Source: an uncultured Acetatifactor sp. (GTDB lineage Bacteria; Bacillota; Clostridia; Lachnospirales; Lachnospiraceae). Taken from it: DNA of 31,577 nt. Position numbers and translations under genes: made by a program. The notes under the pieces are model-generated. The model saw nothing but the letters and a program-made list of their open reading frames with translations. It searched no databases and was not told the DNA's origin. Positions 7,969 to 15,758 of this stretch are shown here, in pieces (within the stretch, counting starts at the first letter, position 1; the number at the start of each line of letters is the position of its first letter). The DNA lies in NCBI GenBank assembly GCA_910586215.1, contig CAJUGH010000044.1:1-31577 (forward strand), given 5' to 3'.

Positions 7969-8637
7969 ATGCGGTATTTTTTTGAGGCCAAAATTGAGAA
8001 AAAAGAAAAGGGTTATATGATCCAGGTTCCCTTTAATGTGTGGGAGGTCTGCAAGCAGCGGGATGTGATCCAGGCAGACCTGGTCCTGGACAATACGGTT
8101 ATCGACTGTGAACTGTTACCCCTGGAAAAGGGAAACTATGAGATCCATATTGAAGATGAGGATGCCGTGAAAGTGGAACTTGGCGTGCCGCACAAGATCC
8201 TGCTACATGTGACAGGTTCCTTGATCCGCATGGACCAGAACAGTCCCTACAGCTTCGAACATCCCATCCGTAAGATTGACCATGTGGACGTGATCATCCA
8301 GCCGGAGGACGGACTCTGCGGACAGTCCTGTGTAGCCATGCTGGCAGGAGTTACCATCGCGGAAGTTATGAGTGTCATGGACTGCAGGGAGTGGCAGGCC
8401 ACCATGGGGCGGGTGATCTCTGCCTTGAATTATTACGGACTGGATCACAATGATATCATTGTCTACACGGAAGGGCGGGATGCAGTGCTGCCCAAGTGCT
8501 GTATCATGATGGAGAAGATGGGACGGTTCTGTCACTATCTGGTACATTATGATGGGAAATATTATGATTCCAACTTAGGAGTGCTGGAAGAGTATGACAT
8601 GAGCAAGCTGCAGGGATACCTGGAGATCAAAGTGTGA
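7969..8637 (+). CDS. DUF1905-like barrel fused to a C39/papain-like cysteine peptidase
   Basis: The start at 7969 (222 residues) has AGGAGG 7-8 bases upstream; the ATG at 7963 lies too close to that site. Residues 2-85 look like the DUF1905/YdeI-type small beta-barrel (YFFEAKIEKKEKGYMIQVPF opening, HKILLHVTGSL ending). Residues 105-222 look like a papain-fold peptidase of the C39 type. Gln111 is six residues before Cys117 in QPEDGLCGQSC, the oxyanion-hole Gln and nucleophile arrangement, His189 lies in FCHYLV, and Asp200 lies in KYYDSN. There is no signal peptide and no membrane segment, so it should be cytoplasmic. Free C39-like domains cut double-glycine leaders or act as general peptidases; here no leader peptide gene is nearby and the target is unknown. 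It has its own promoter and is not obviously part of an operon. Domain assignment is from motifs only. Confidence 0.75.
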   Translation: MRYFFEAKIEKKEKGYMIQVPFNVWEVCKQRDVIQADLVLDNTVIDCELLPLEKGNYEIHIEDEDAVKVELGVPHKILLHVTGSLIRMDQNSPYSFEHPIRKIDHVDVIIQPEDGLCGQSCVAMLAGVTIAEVMSVMDCREWQATMGRVISALNYYGLDHNDIIVYTEGRDAVLPKCCIMMEKMGRFCHYLVHYDGKYYDSNLGVLEEYDMSKLQGYLEIKV

Positions 8638-8761
8638 AGGGAATGAAGATTTACGCAAGTGCAGCGTTTTTCCTGGAATCGAAAGATTCCGTGGGATTGG
8701 TTTGTGCCAACTTTGCCCACATGAGGGAATGACTGTACAGGTCAACAGAGCAAGGGACATC

Positions 8762-8791
8762 GCCGCGGGGAAAGCCCGGCAACTATTTTTT
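8762..8791 (+). terminator. Weak terminator-like hairpin before tex
   Basis: GCCG plus GG can pair with CC plus CGGC around a short loop with one bulge, followed by a run of six T. A separate perfect hairpin, GGAATC-GAAA-GATTCC, lies upstream at 8675-8690. Either could end transcription of the peptidase gene, but neither is strong. Confidence 0.35.
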
Positions 8792-8822
8792 GTAATATGA
8801 TGGAAAGGTTTGAACAGATTTT

Positions 8823-11303
8823 ATGGACATTTTGCTTACAATCAAGGAAGAACTGAAGGTGGAGAAATGGCAGGTGGAAGCTGCCGTGAAGCTGATCGAT
8901 GAGGGGAATACCATTCCCTTTATCTCCCGGTACCGGAAGGAAGTGACCGGATCCCTCAATGATGAACAGCTTCGGAACCTTCATGAGAGGCTTACATATC
9001 TGCGTTCCCTGGAGGAGAAGAAGGAACAGGTGCTCTCTGGCATTGAGGAGCAGGGGAAGCTGACAGAAGAACTTCGGGAGAAGATCCTGGCAGCCCAGAC
9101 CCTGGTGGTAGTGGAGGACCTGTACCGCCCTTACCGTCCCAAGCGGAAGACCAGGGCCAGTGTGGCCAGGGAAAAGGGACTGGAAGGACTGGCAGCCTAT
9201 ATTATGGCCCAGGATGCCAGGGCGCCCCTGTCAGAGGAGGCACAGAAATATGTGACAGGAGAGGATGTGCCCGAAGAGCAGCAGGTGAAGACACCACAAG
9301 AGGCTCTGGCCGGTGCGAAGGATATCCTGGCAGAGGCCATCTCTGACAATGCAGACTACCGCTGCTATATCCGGGAGGCTACCATGGAGGAAGGTGCGGT
9401 AGCCAGTACGGCCAAGGATGAGAAGGCGCAGAGTGTCTATGAGATGTACTATCATTTTGAGGAACCTGTGAAGAAAATGGCAGGCCACAGGGTGCTTGCC
9501 TTGAATCGCGGGGAAGCGGAGAAGGTGCTGACCGTAAAAGTCAATGCCCCGGTGGAGCGGATTCTCCAGTACCTGGGGAAGCAGACCATCACTTCGGATA
9601 ACCAGTATACCAAGCCGGTCTTAGAGGAGGTGATTGCGGACAGTTATGAACGTCTGATTGCCCCGGCCATCGAACGGGAGATCCGCAGCAGCCTGACGGA
9701 GATGGCTGAGGATGGTGCCATCTCCGTATTCGGCAAGAACCTGGAACAGCTCCTGTTGCAGCCGCCTATTGCAGGCAAGGTGGTGCTGGGCTGGGACCCG
9801 GCATTCCGCACGGGCTGTAAGCTGGCAGTGGTGGATCCCACAGGCAAGGTGCTGGACACCAAGGTGATCTATCCCACTGCTCCCCAGAACAAGGTGGCAG
9901 AAGCCAAGGCAGAACTGAAGCGGCTGATTGCAAAGTATAAGGTGGACTTGATCTCTGTAGGCAATGGAACTGCTTCCAGGGAATCGGAACAGGTCATTGT
10001 GGAACTGTTAAAAGAGCTGGACAGGCCGGTACAGTATGTGATCGTGAATGAGGCGGGGGCCAGCGTGTACTCTGCCAGCAAGCTGGCCACGGAGGAATTC
10101 CCGGAGTTCGATGTGGGGCAGAGGAGTGCTGCTTCCATTGCCAGAAGGCTCCAGGATCCCCTGGCAGAACTGGTGAAGATCGATCCCAGATCCATCGGTG
10201 TAGGCCAGTACCAGCATGACATGAACCAGAAGAAATTGAGCGAAGCCTTAAGCGGCGTGGTGGAGGACAGCGTGAACAAGGTGGGGGTGGACCTGAATAC
10301 GGCCTCAGCCTCCCTGCTGGAATATATCTCCGGAATCAACAAGACCATTGCCAGGAATATTGTGGACTACCGGGAGACGAACGGCAGGTTTACCAATAGG
10401 AAGCAGCTTCTGAAAGTTGCCAAGCTGGGCCCGAAAGCTTTTGAACAGTGTGCAGGATTCATGCGGATCCTGGACGGGGACAATCCCTTAGATGCAACCA
10501 GCGTTCATCCGGAATCCTACGAGGCAGCCATGAAGCTTCTGGAGAAGCTGGGCCTGACCATGGAAGATGTGCGCATGGCCCAGAAGAAGGCAGCGGCCCG
10601 TAAGACCTTAGGCGGGAAGGCGGTGGCACCACAGGGCAGTGGCCGGAGCGCAGGCGTGGTCCCGGACGGAAAGGGAACAAACAAGGTTCCCAGGCAGAAT
10701 ACGGTACAGGTGCGCAATACCAGCACTGCCATGGGAAAAGCCCTGGCGGCAGCTATGGGAGGCCTGGTGCTGGAGGCATCCGGCGATGACGGGATGGATG
10801 GAAAACGCAGCGGGAACAGGCGTATGGACAACAGCGGACAGAAGACTGCCCGAGGGAGTGGCGGGCAGATGTCGCAGGAAGCGGTTTCCGGCGCAGTGTC
10901 CAGCCTGGAGAAGCGCATCAAAGATAAAAAGCTGCTGGCAGAGGAACTGGGAATCGGGGAGATCACCTTGACGGATATCCTGAAGGAACTGGAGAAGCCT
11001 GCCAGGGATCCCAGAGATGACATGCCAAGGCCCATCTTGCGCAGCGATGTGCTGGAGATGAAGGACCTAAAGCCTGGTATGGTACTGAAGGGAACCGTCC
11101 GGAATGTGATTGATTTTGGAGCTTTTGTGGACATCGGCGTTCATCAGGATGGTCTGGTACATATCTCCCAGATTACGGACCGCTATATCAAGCATCCCCT
11201 GGAGGCTGTCAGCGTGGGGGATATTGTGGAAGTACAGGTTCTGGATGTGGACATGTCCAAAAAACGGATCAGCTTGACCATGAAGATCCACCAGGACAAA
11301 TGA
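8823..11303 (+). CDS. tex: Tex family RNA-binding transcription accessory protein with long insert
   Basis: The 826-residue protein follows the Tex layout. An N-terminal helical region (IPFISRYRKEVTGSLND) leads into a YqgF-like RNase H fold from about residue 317 (LGWDPAFRTGCKLAVVD). Helix-hairpin-helix motifs follow at about 480-560 (GVDLNTASASLLEYISGI), and the C-terminal S1 RNA-binding domain at 748-826 begins GMVLKGTVRNVIDFGAFVDIG. Tex proteins bind nucleic acid and act on transcription elongation and RNA turnover. Between the HhH region and S1, residues about 589-692 are a Gly/Ser/Arg/Lys-rich low-complexity insert that typical Tex proteins of about 715-780 residues lack. The ribosome binding site is poor: GGAAAGG lies 14 bases before the ATG. 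The gene appears monocistronic. Confidence 0.93.
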   Translation: MDILLTIKEELKVEKWQVEAAVKLIDEGNTIPFISRYRKEVTGSLNDEQLRNLHERLTYLRSLEEKKEQVLSGIEEQGKLTEELREKILAAQTLVVVEDLYRPYRPKRKTRASVAREKGLEGLAAYIMAQDARAPLSEEAQKYVTGEDVPEEQQVKTPQEALAGAKDILAEAISDNADYRCYIREATMEEGAVASTAKDEKAQSVYEMYYHFEEPVKKMAGHRVLALNRGEAEKVLTVKVNAPVERILQYLGKQTITSDNQYTKPVLEEVIADSYERLIAPAIEREIRSSLTEMAEDGAISVFGKNLEQLLLQPPIAGKVVLGWDPAFRTGCKLAVVDPTGKVLDTKVIYPTAPQNKVAEAKAELKRLIAKYKVDLISVGNGTASRESEQVIVELLKELDRPVQYVIVNEAGASVYSASKLATEEFPEFDVGQRSAASIARRLQDPLAELVKIDPRSIGVGQYQHDMNQKKLSEALSGVVEDSVNKVGVDLNTASASLLEYISGINKTIARNIVDYRETNGRFTNRKQLLKVAKLGPKAFEQCAGFMRILDGDNPLDATSVHPESYEAAMKLLEKLGLTMEDVRMAQKKAAARKTLGGKAVAPQGSGRSAGVVPDGKGTNKVPRQNTVQVRNTSTAMGKALAAAMGGLVLEASGDDGMDGKRSGNRRMDNSGQKTARGSGGQMSQEAVSGAVSSLEKRIKDKKLLAEELGIGEITLTDILKELEKPARDPRDDMPRPILRSDVLEMKDLKPGMVLKGTVRNVIDFGAFVDIGVHQDGLVHISQITDRYIKHPLEAVSVGDIVEVQVLDVDMSKKRISLTMKIHQDK

Positions 11304-11353
11304 TGCCAGAATATATGGAGATATAATTTTTTTTCAAAAATGTAAAAAGGACA

Positions 11354-11382
11354 TTGACAAATTGTTCGGAAAGTCATAAAGT
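11354..11382 (+). promoter_or_regulatory. Promoter of the MarR-exporter operon
   Basis: A perfect TTGACA (11354-11359), a 17-base spacer and TAAAGT (11377-11382) form the promoter. The -10 box lies inside the left arm of the long palindrome that follows. Confidence 0.7.
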
Positions 11383-11420
11383 TAGTGTGCTAACCATTTG
11401 GTTAGCACACTAACTTTATG
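11375..11420 (+). promoter_or_regulatory. 46-bp perfect palindrome, probable MarR operator
   Basis: Two 22-bp arms, perfectly inverted, flank a 2-base centre (TT). The left arm runs CATAAAGTTAG then TGTGCTAACCA, and the right arm mirrors it. It overlaps the -10 box and covers the transcription start, then ends just before the ribosome binding site of the MarR gene. The AGTTAG/CTAACT inner symmetry is typical of MarR-dimer sites. The expected role is autorepression released by an inducing ligand. Confidence 0.8.
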
Positions 11421-11435
11421 TGGGGGAAATGCCAT

Positions 11436-11960
11436 ATGGAAGAGAACGCGTCAAGACCACCCCAGGGAAACGGTGAGATCCCCTTTCTGGTACGGGCGAT
11501 CCATAACCAGATCAAAACAGTGATCTCCAGAGGAGACCCGGGGACAGACAAAAGGCCCCAGTCCCAGCTCCAGGGAGGTATCCTGGGATATATCTACCAT
11601 CACCAGGATAGTCCTGTCTATCAGAAAGACCTGGAAAGGGAATTCGGCATATCCGGTGCCACGGCTTCCAACACCCTCCAGGTGATGGAGAAAAACGGAC
11701 TGGTCATCCGCAGGATCCAGGAGAAAGATGCCAGGCTCAAGCGGATCCAGCTGACAGAAGAGGCAGCTGTAGGCCATGCCCGGATGGAGAGCTATATGCG
11801 CACCCTGGAGAGCCGTATGCTGGAAGGTATGACAGAGGGGGAGGTGGCAGAACTGACCAGACTGTTACATTTCCTGAAGGGCAATCTGGACCATCTGAAG
11901 ACAGAGCTTGAAACCGGGGACGAGGCAGACGGAGCAACTCTTGCGGCTTTTTCCAGATAG
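11436..11960 (+). CDS. MarR family transcriptional regulator of the adjacent exporter
   Basis: The 174-residue protein starts at the ATG at 11436 with GGGGGA 8 bases upstream. An in-frame ATG at 11418 lies inside the operator palindrome and has no ribosome binding site. A winged helix-turn-helix spans about residues 50-110: VYQKDLEREFGISGATASNTL is the recognition region and IRRIQEKDARLKRIQLTE the wing. C-terminal helices form the dimerisation region. It is the first gene of an operon with two ABC exporter genes, a common arrangement in which MarR represses the operon until the exported compound binds it. The inducer is unknown. The long palindrome in front gives direct support for autorepression. 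Confidence 0.9.
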   Translation: MEENASRPPQGNGEIPFLVRAIHNQIKTVISRGDPGTDKRPQSQLQGGILGYIYHHQDSPVYQKDLEREFGISGATASNTLQVMEKNGLVIRRIQEKDARLKRIQLTEEAAVGHARMESYMRTLESRMLEGMTEGEVAELTRLLHFLKGNLDHLKTELETGDEADGATLAAFSR

Positions 11961-12000
11961 CCATGTTAACCAGGCTGTTTTCTGCATTGCCAGCGGGAAA

Positions 12001-12034
12001 GACAGAACATAGAGATAGACAGAACATAGAGAAA
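12001..12034 (+). repeat. 17-bp tandem duplication in the MarR-exporter spacer
   Basis: GACAGAACATAGAGATA is followed at once by GACAGAACATAGAGAAA, one base different. The second copy runs into the AGGAAG ribosome binding site of the exporter gene. It is probably a slippage product that sets the spacer length. Confidence 0.8.
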
Positions 12035-12047
12035 GGAAGTGCAGAGC

Positions 12048-13811
12048 ATGTTAAAAACCTTAGGTGCACAAGTGAAAGAATTCAAGAAGGATTCTTTTCT
12101 GACGCCCGCATTCATGATCCTGGAGGTGATCATGGAGACCATCATTCCTCTGCTGATGGCATCCATCATTGACAATGGGATCGGAGCCGGGAAGGACGGC
12201 GGGGCAGACATGAACCACATTTTCCTCATAGGCGGGCTGATGATCCTTACAGCCCTTGCCAGCCTGACCTTCGGCATCCTGGGAGGCTTTTACGGGGCCA
12301 GGGCGTCCACGGGCTTTGCCAGGAACCTGCGTAGGGCCATGTATGAGAATATCCAGACGTTCAGCTTCTCCAATATTGACAAATTCAGCACATCGGGACT
12401 TGTGACCAGGCTTACCACGGATGTGACCAACATCCAGAATGCCTACCAGATGATCCTTAGGATGTGCATGCGGGCGCCTTTCAGCCTGCTCTTTGCCATG
12501 ATCATGTCCTTTGTGATCAGCCCCAGGCTTGCCAGCGTGTACCTGGTAGCCGTGGTGGTGCTGGGATGTGTTCTGGCTTTGATTGTGACAAAGGCCATGA
12601 AGCATTTTAACGAAGCATTCCCCAAATATGACCAACTCAACGAGAGTGTCCAGGAAAATGTGTCAGCCATCCGTGTGGTGAAGGCCTATGTGCGGGAGGA
12701 CTATGAGAACGAAAAGTTCAAGAAGGCCAGCGGGAATATCTACAGGATCTTCAGCAAGGCAGAGGGTATTGTGGCCTGGAACGGGCCGGTGATGAACCTG
12801 ACAGTGTATTCCTGCATCCTGCTGATCAGCTGGATCGGTGCCCACCTGGTGGTATCAGAGAGTCTGCTCACGGGCCAGTTGATGAGCCTGTTGACCTATT
12901 GTATGAGTATTCTCATGAACCTAATGATGCTGTCCATGATCTTCGTGATGATGACCATGTCTGCTGCCAGTGCCAGACGTATCTGCGAGGTGCTGGAGGA
13001 GAAGCCGGACCTGGCTGGTCCCAGGGATCCAGTCTATACGGTGCAGGATGGCAGCATCCAGTTTGACCATGTGTCCTTCAGCTATAAGAAGGAGGCAGAT
13101 GCCTCGGTACTCAAAGACATCCATCTGGAGATCCGTTCCGGGGAGACCATCGGCATCATAGGCGGCACTGGAAGTGCCAAGTCCAGCCTGGTGAACCTAA
13201 TCAGCAGGCTCTACGATGTGACGGAAGGGACCCTTAGGGTCGGTGGTGTGGATGTAAGACAGTATGATATGGAAGCCCTGCGCAACCAGGTGGCGGTGGT
13301 GCTCCAGAACAATGTGCTGTTCTCCGGTACCATTCTGGAGAACCTGCGCTGGGGGGATAAGGAGGCCACCGAGGAAGAGTGCCGGCATGCCTGTGAACTG
13401 GCCTGCGCCAGCGAATTTATCGAGAAAATGCCCCAGGGGTACCAGACCTACATAGAACAGGGAGGAACCAACGTATCCGGCGGGCAGAAACAGAGGCTCT
13501 GTATTGCCAGGGCCCTGCTGAAGAAGCCGAAGATCTTGATCCTGGACGACTCCACCAGTGCGGTGGATACGGCTACGGATGCGAAGATCCGCAGGGCTTT
13601 TGCCACAGAGATTCCAGGCACCACCAAGCTGATTATCGCACAACGCATTTCCAGCGTGCAGCATGCGGACAGGATCATTGTATTGGAAGAGGGGGAGATC
13701 AACGGCTTTGGTACCCATGAGGAACTGCTGGCCACCAATGAAATATACCGGGATGTCTATGAATCCCAGATAAGTGGAAGCGGAGACTTTGATGAGAGAG
13801 GGGGGATGTGA
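12048..13811 (+). CDS. ABC exporter half-transporter with degenerate ATP site (second pair)
   Basis: The 587-residue protein starts at the ATG at 12048 with AGGAAG 8 bases upstream; a GTG three codons earlier is less likely. Six membrane helices lie in residues 15-310. The ATPase domain has an altered Walker A, GGTGSAKS (Ala where Gly is usual), near residue 371, and signature NVSGGQKQR. Walker B is ILILDDSTSAVD with Asp in place of the catalytic Glu near 498, and Gln replaces the switch His in IIAQRISS. These are the hallmarks of the degenerate half of a heterodimeric multidrug-type exporter such as LmrC, BmrC or TM287. The partner begins 2 bases after the stop. MarR control suggests that a toxic compound is the inducer or substrate; this is inferred. 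Confidence 0.9.
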   Translation: MLKTLGAQVKEFKKDSFLTPAFMILEVIMETIIPLLMASIIDNGIGAGKDGGADMNHIFLIGGLMILTALASLTFGILGGFYGARASTGFARNLRRAMYENIQTFSFSNIDKFSTSGLVTRLTTDVTNIQNAYQMILRMCMRAPFSLLFAMIMSFVISPRLASVYLVAVVVLGCVLALIVTKAMKHFNEAFPKYDQLNESVQENVSAIRVVKAYVREDYENEKFKKASGNIYRIFSKAEGIVAWNGPVMNLTVYSCILLISWIGAHLVVSESLLTGQLMSLLTYCMSILMNLMMLSMIFVMMTMSAASARRICEVLEEKPDLAGPRDPVYTVQDGSIQFDHVSFSYKKEADASVLKDIHLEIRSGETIGIIGGTGSAKSSLVNLISRLYDVTEGTLRVGGVDVRQYDMEALRNQVAVVLQNNVLFSGTILENLRWGDKEATEEECRHACELACASEFIEKMPQGYQTYIEQGGTNVSGGQKQRLCIARALLKKPKILILDDSTSAVDTATDAKIRRAFATEIPGTTKLIIAQRISSVQHADRIIVLEEGEINGFGTHEELLATNEIYRDVYESQISGSGDFDERGGM

Positions 13812-13813
13812 CC

Positions 13814-15745
13814 ATGGCAGAAGGGAAGGCAAAGGAAAACAAAGGATTTGGTCCGGGAGCCAGGGGAAGAGGTCCCAGGCCGAAGATTGAGAATCCGGGG
13901 AAGATATTTAAGCGCTTGATGGCGTATACCTTGAAGGATTACTGGCTGCACTGGGTAGTGGTAGTGCTGTGCATTTTCACCACGGTGTATTCCAGCCTGC
14001 AGGGAACTATGTTCATGCGTACCTTGATTGATTCCTATATCCTGCCTATGGTTGGCAGGCAGGAGCCGGATTTCGCGCCGCTCCTCGGGGCAATCAGTAG
14101 GGTGGCCTGTTTCTACGGCCTGGGGGTGCTGGCTTCCTTCATACAGTCCCGGGTGATGATCTATGTGACCCAGGGCACCCAGCAGATGCTGCGCAATGAC
14201 CTGTTTGCCAGGATGGAGACGCTGCCCATCAAATATTTTGACACCCATGCCCACGGGGATATCATGTCTATTTACACCAATGATGTGGATACCCTGCGGC
14301 AGATGATCAGCCAGAGCATTCCCCAGATCATCAACAGTGCCATCACTGTGGTAGGGGTACTGTTCTATATGGTGGTGCTGGACATTCCCCTGACCCTGCT
14401 CACCCTTGCCATGGTGGCGGTGATGATGGTGGCAGCCAGGAAGATCGGCTCCAAGAGCGGCCAGTTTTTCCTGGCCCAGCAGCAGGCACTGGGAAAACTG
14501 AACGGCTGTATCGAGGAGACCATGACGGGGCAGAAGGTGGTGAAGGTATTCTGCCATGAGCAGGAGAGTCTGGATGTCTTCAACCAGTTGAACGACCAGC
14601 TCTGTGAGAGCGCTTATCGGGCCAACATGTTTGCCAACATCATGGGACCCGTGAATGCCCAGCTTGGGAACTTGAGCTATGTGCTCTGCGCCGTGTGCGG
14701 CGGTGTGCTGGCCATTACCGGTGTGTCCGGGCTGACCCTGGGAGGGCTGGCCAGCTTCCTGAACTTCAACAAATCTTTCAGCATGCCCATCAACCAGATC
14801 AGCATGCAGTTCAATAGCATTATCATGGCCCTGGCCGGTGCAGACAGGGTATTTAAGCTCATGGATGAGAAGCCGGAGGTAGACGAGGGCTATGTGGAAC
14901 TGGTGAACGCTGTGCGCAGACCGGACGGAACCCTGGAGGAGAGCCAGGAGAGAACCGGTCTCTGGGCCTGGAAACATTATCACAAGGCAGACGATACTAC
15001 CACATATGTGGAACTGAAGGGGGATGTGGTGTTTGACCATGTGGATTTTGGCTACAACGATGACAAGATGATCCTTCATGACATAGAACTGTATGCAAAA
15101 CCGGGGCAGAAGATTGCCTTCGTGGGAGCTACCGGGGCTGGCAAGACCACCATTACGAACCTGATCAACCGTTTCTACAGCATACAGGACGGTAAGATCC
15201 GCTATGACGGCATCAATGTGAACAAGATCAAACTGCCGGACCTGCGGCGTTCCCTGGGAATCGTGCTCCAGGACACCCACCTGTTCACCGGCACCGTGAT
15301 GGAGAATATCCGGTACGGAAAGCTGGATGCCACGGATGAGGAAGTGGTGAAGGCGGCCAGACTGGCCAATGCGGACGGCTTCATCCGCAGGCTGCCTAAG
15401 GGGTACAACACCATGCTTCACGGGGACGGGGCCAACTTAAGCCAGGGCCAGAGACAACTCCTTGCCATAGCCAGGGCAGCCATTGCAGACCCGCCGGTGC
15501 TGATCCTGGACGAAGCCACCAGTTCCATTGACACCAGGACGGAGAAACTGGTCCAGCAGGGCATGGATGCCTTGATGAAAGGCCGCACCAATTTCGTGAT
15601 TGCCCACAGGCTTTCCACGGTGAAAAACAGTGACTGCATCCTGGTGCTGGAACAGGGGCGTGTCATAGAGCGGGGGACCCACGACCAGCTTCTGGAAGAG
15701 AAGGGAAAATATTATCAGTTATACACTGGAAATGCAGTGGTATGA
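13814..15745 (+). CDS. ABC exporter half-transporter with canonical ATP site (second pair)
   Basis: The 643-residue protein starts at the ATG at 13814 behind a GAGAGGGGGG run; a GTG at 13808 would overlap the upstream stop and is the alternative. The N-terminal 25 residues are Gly/Arg/Pro/Lys-rich and hydrophilic. Six membrane helices follow, then an acidic loop of about 50 residues (near 358-410, including ERTGLWAWKH) before the ATPase domain. Walker A is GATGAGKT near 437, signature NLSQGQRQ, Walker B ILILDEATSSID with the catalytic Glu near 564, and the switch His is intact in VIAHRLS. It supplies the working ATP site for the heterodimer with the preceding gene. The downstream gene is convergent and only 13 bases away, with no clear terminator between them. 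Confidence 0.9.
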   Translation: MAEGKAKENKGFGPGARGRGPRPKIENPGKIFKRLMAYTLKDYWLHWVVVVLCIFTTVYSSLQGTMFMRTLIDSYILPMVGRQEPDFAPLLGAISRVACFYGLGVLASFIQSRVMIYVTQGTQQMLRNDLFARMETLPIKYFDTHAHGDIMSIYTNDVDTLRQMISQSIPQIINSAITVVGVLFYMVVLDIPLTLLTLAMVAVMMVAARKIGSKSGQFFLAQQQALGKLNGCIEETMTGQKVVKVFCHEQESLDVFNQLNDQLCESAYRANMFANIMGPVNAQLGNLSYVLCAVCGGVLAITGVSGLTLGGLASFLNFNKSFSMPINQISMQFNSIIMALAGADRVFKLMDEKPEVDEGYVELVNAVRRPDGTLEESQERTGLWAWKHYHKADDTTTYVELKGDVVFDHVDFGYNDDKMILHDIELYAKPGQKIAFVGATGAGKTTITNLINRFYSIQDGKIRYDGINVNKIKLPDLRRSLGIVLQDTHLFTGTVMENIRYGKLDATDEEVVKAARLANADGFIRRLPKGYNTMLHGDGANLSQGQRQLLAIARAAIADPPVLILDEATSSIDTRTEKLVQQGMDALMKGRTNFVIAHRLSTVKNSDCILVLEQGRVIERGTHDQLLEEKGKYYQLYTGNAVV

Positions 15746-15758
15746 ACTGGCAGATAGC

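Noticed and set aside
10517..11134. A 205-codon minus-strand open frame inside tex
   Set aside because: It is antisense to the HhH-to-S1 part of tex, Ser/Pro/Phe-rich, and has no ribosome binding site.
13757..15421. A 554-codon minus-strand open frame across the second exporter operon
   Set aside because: It lies opposite a gene with all ABC motifs, and its composition is that of a GC-rich reverse complement.
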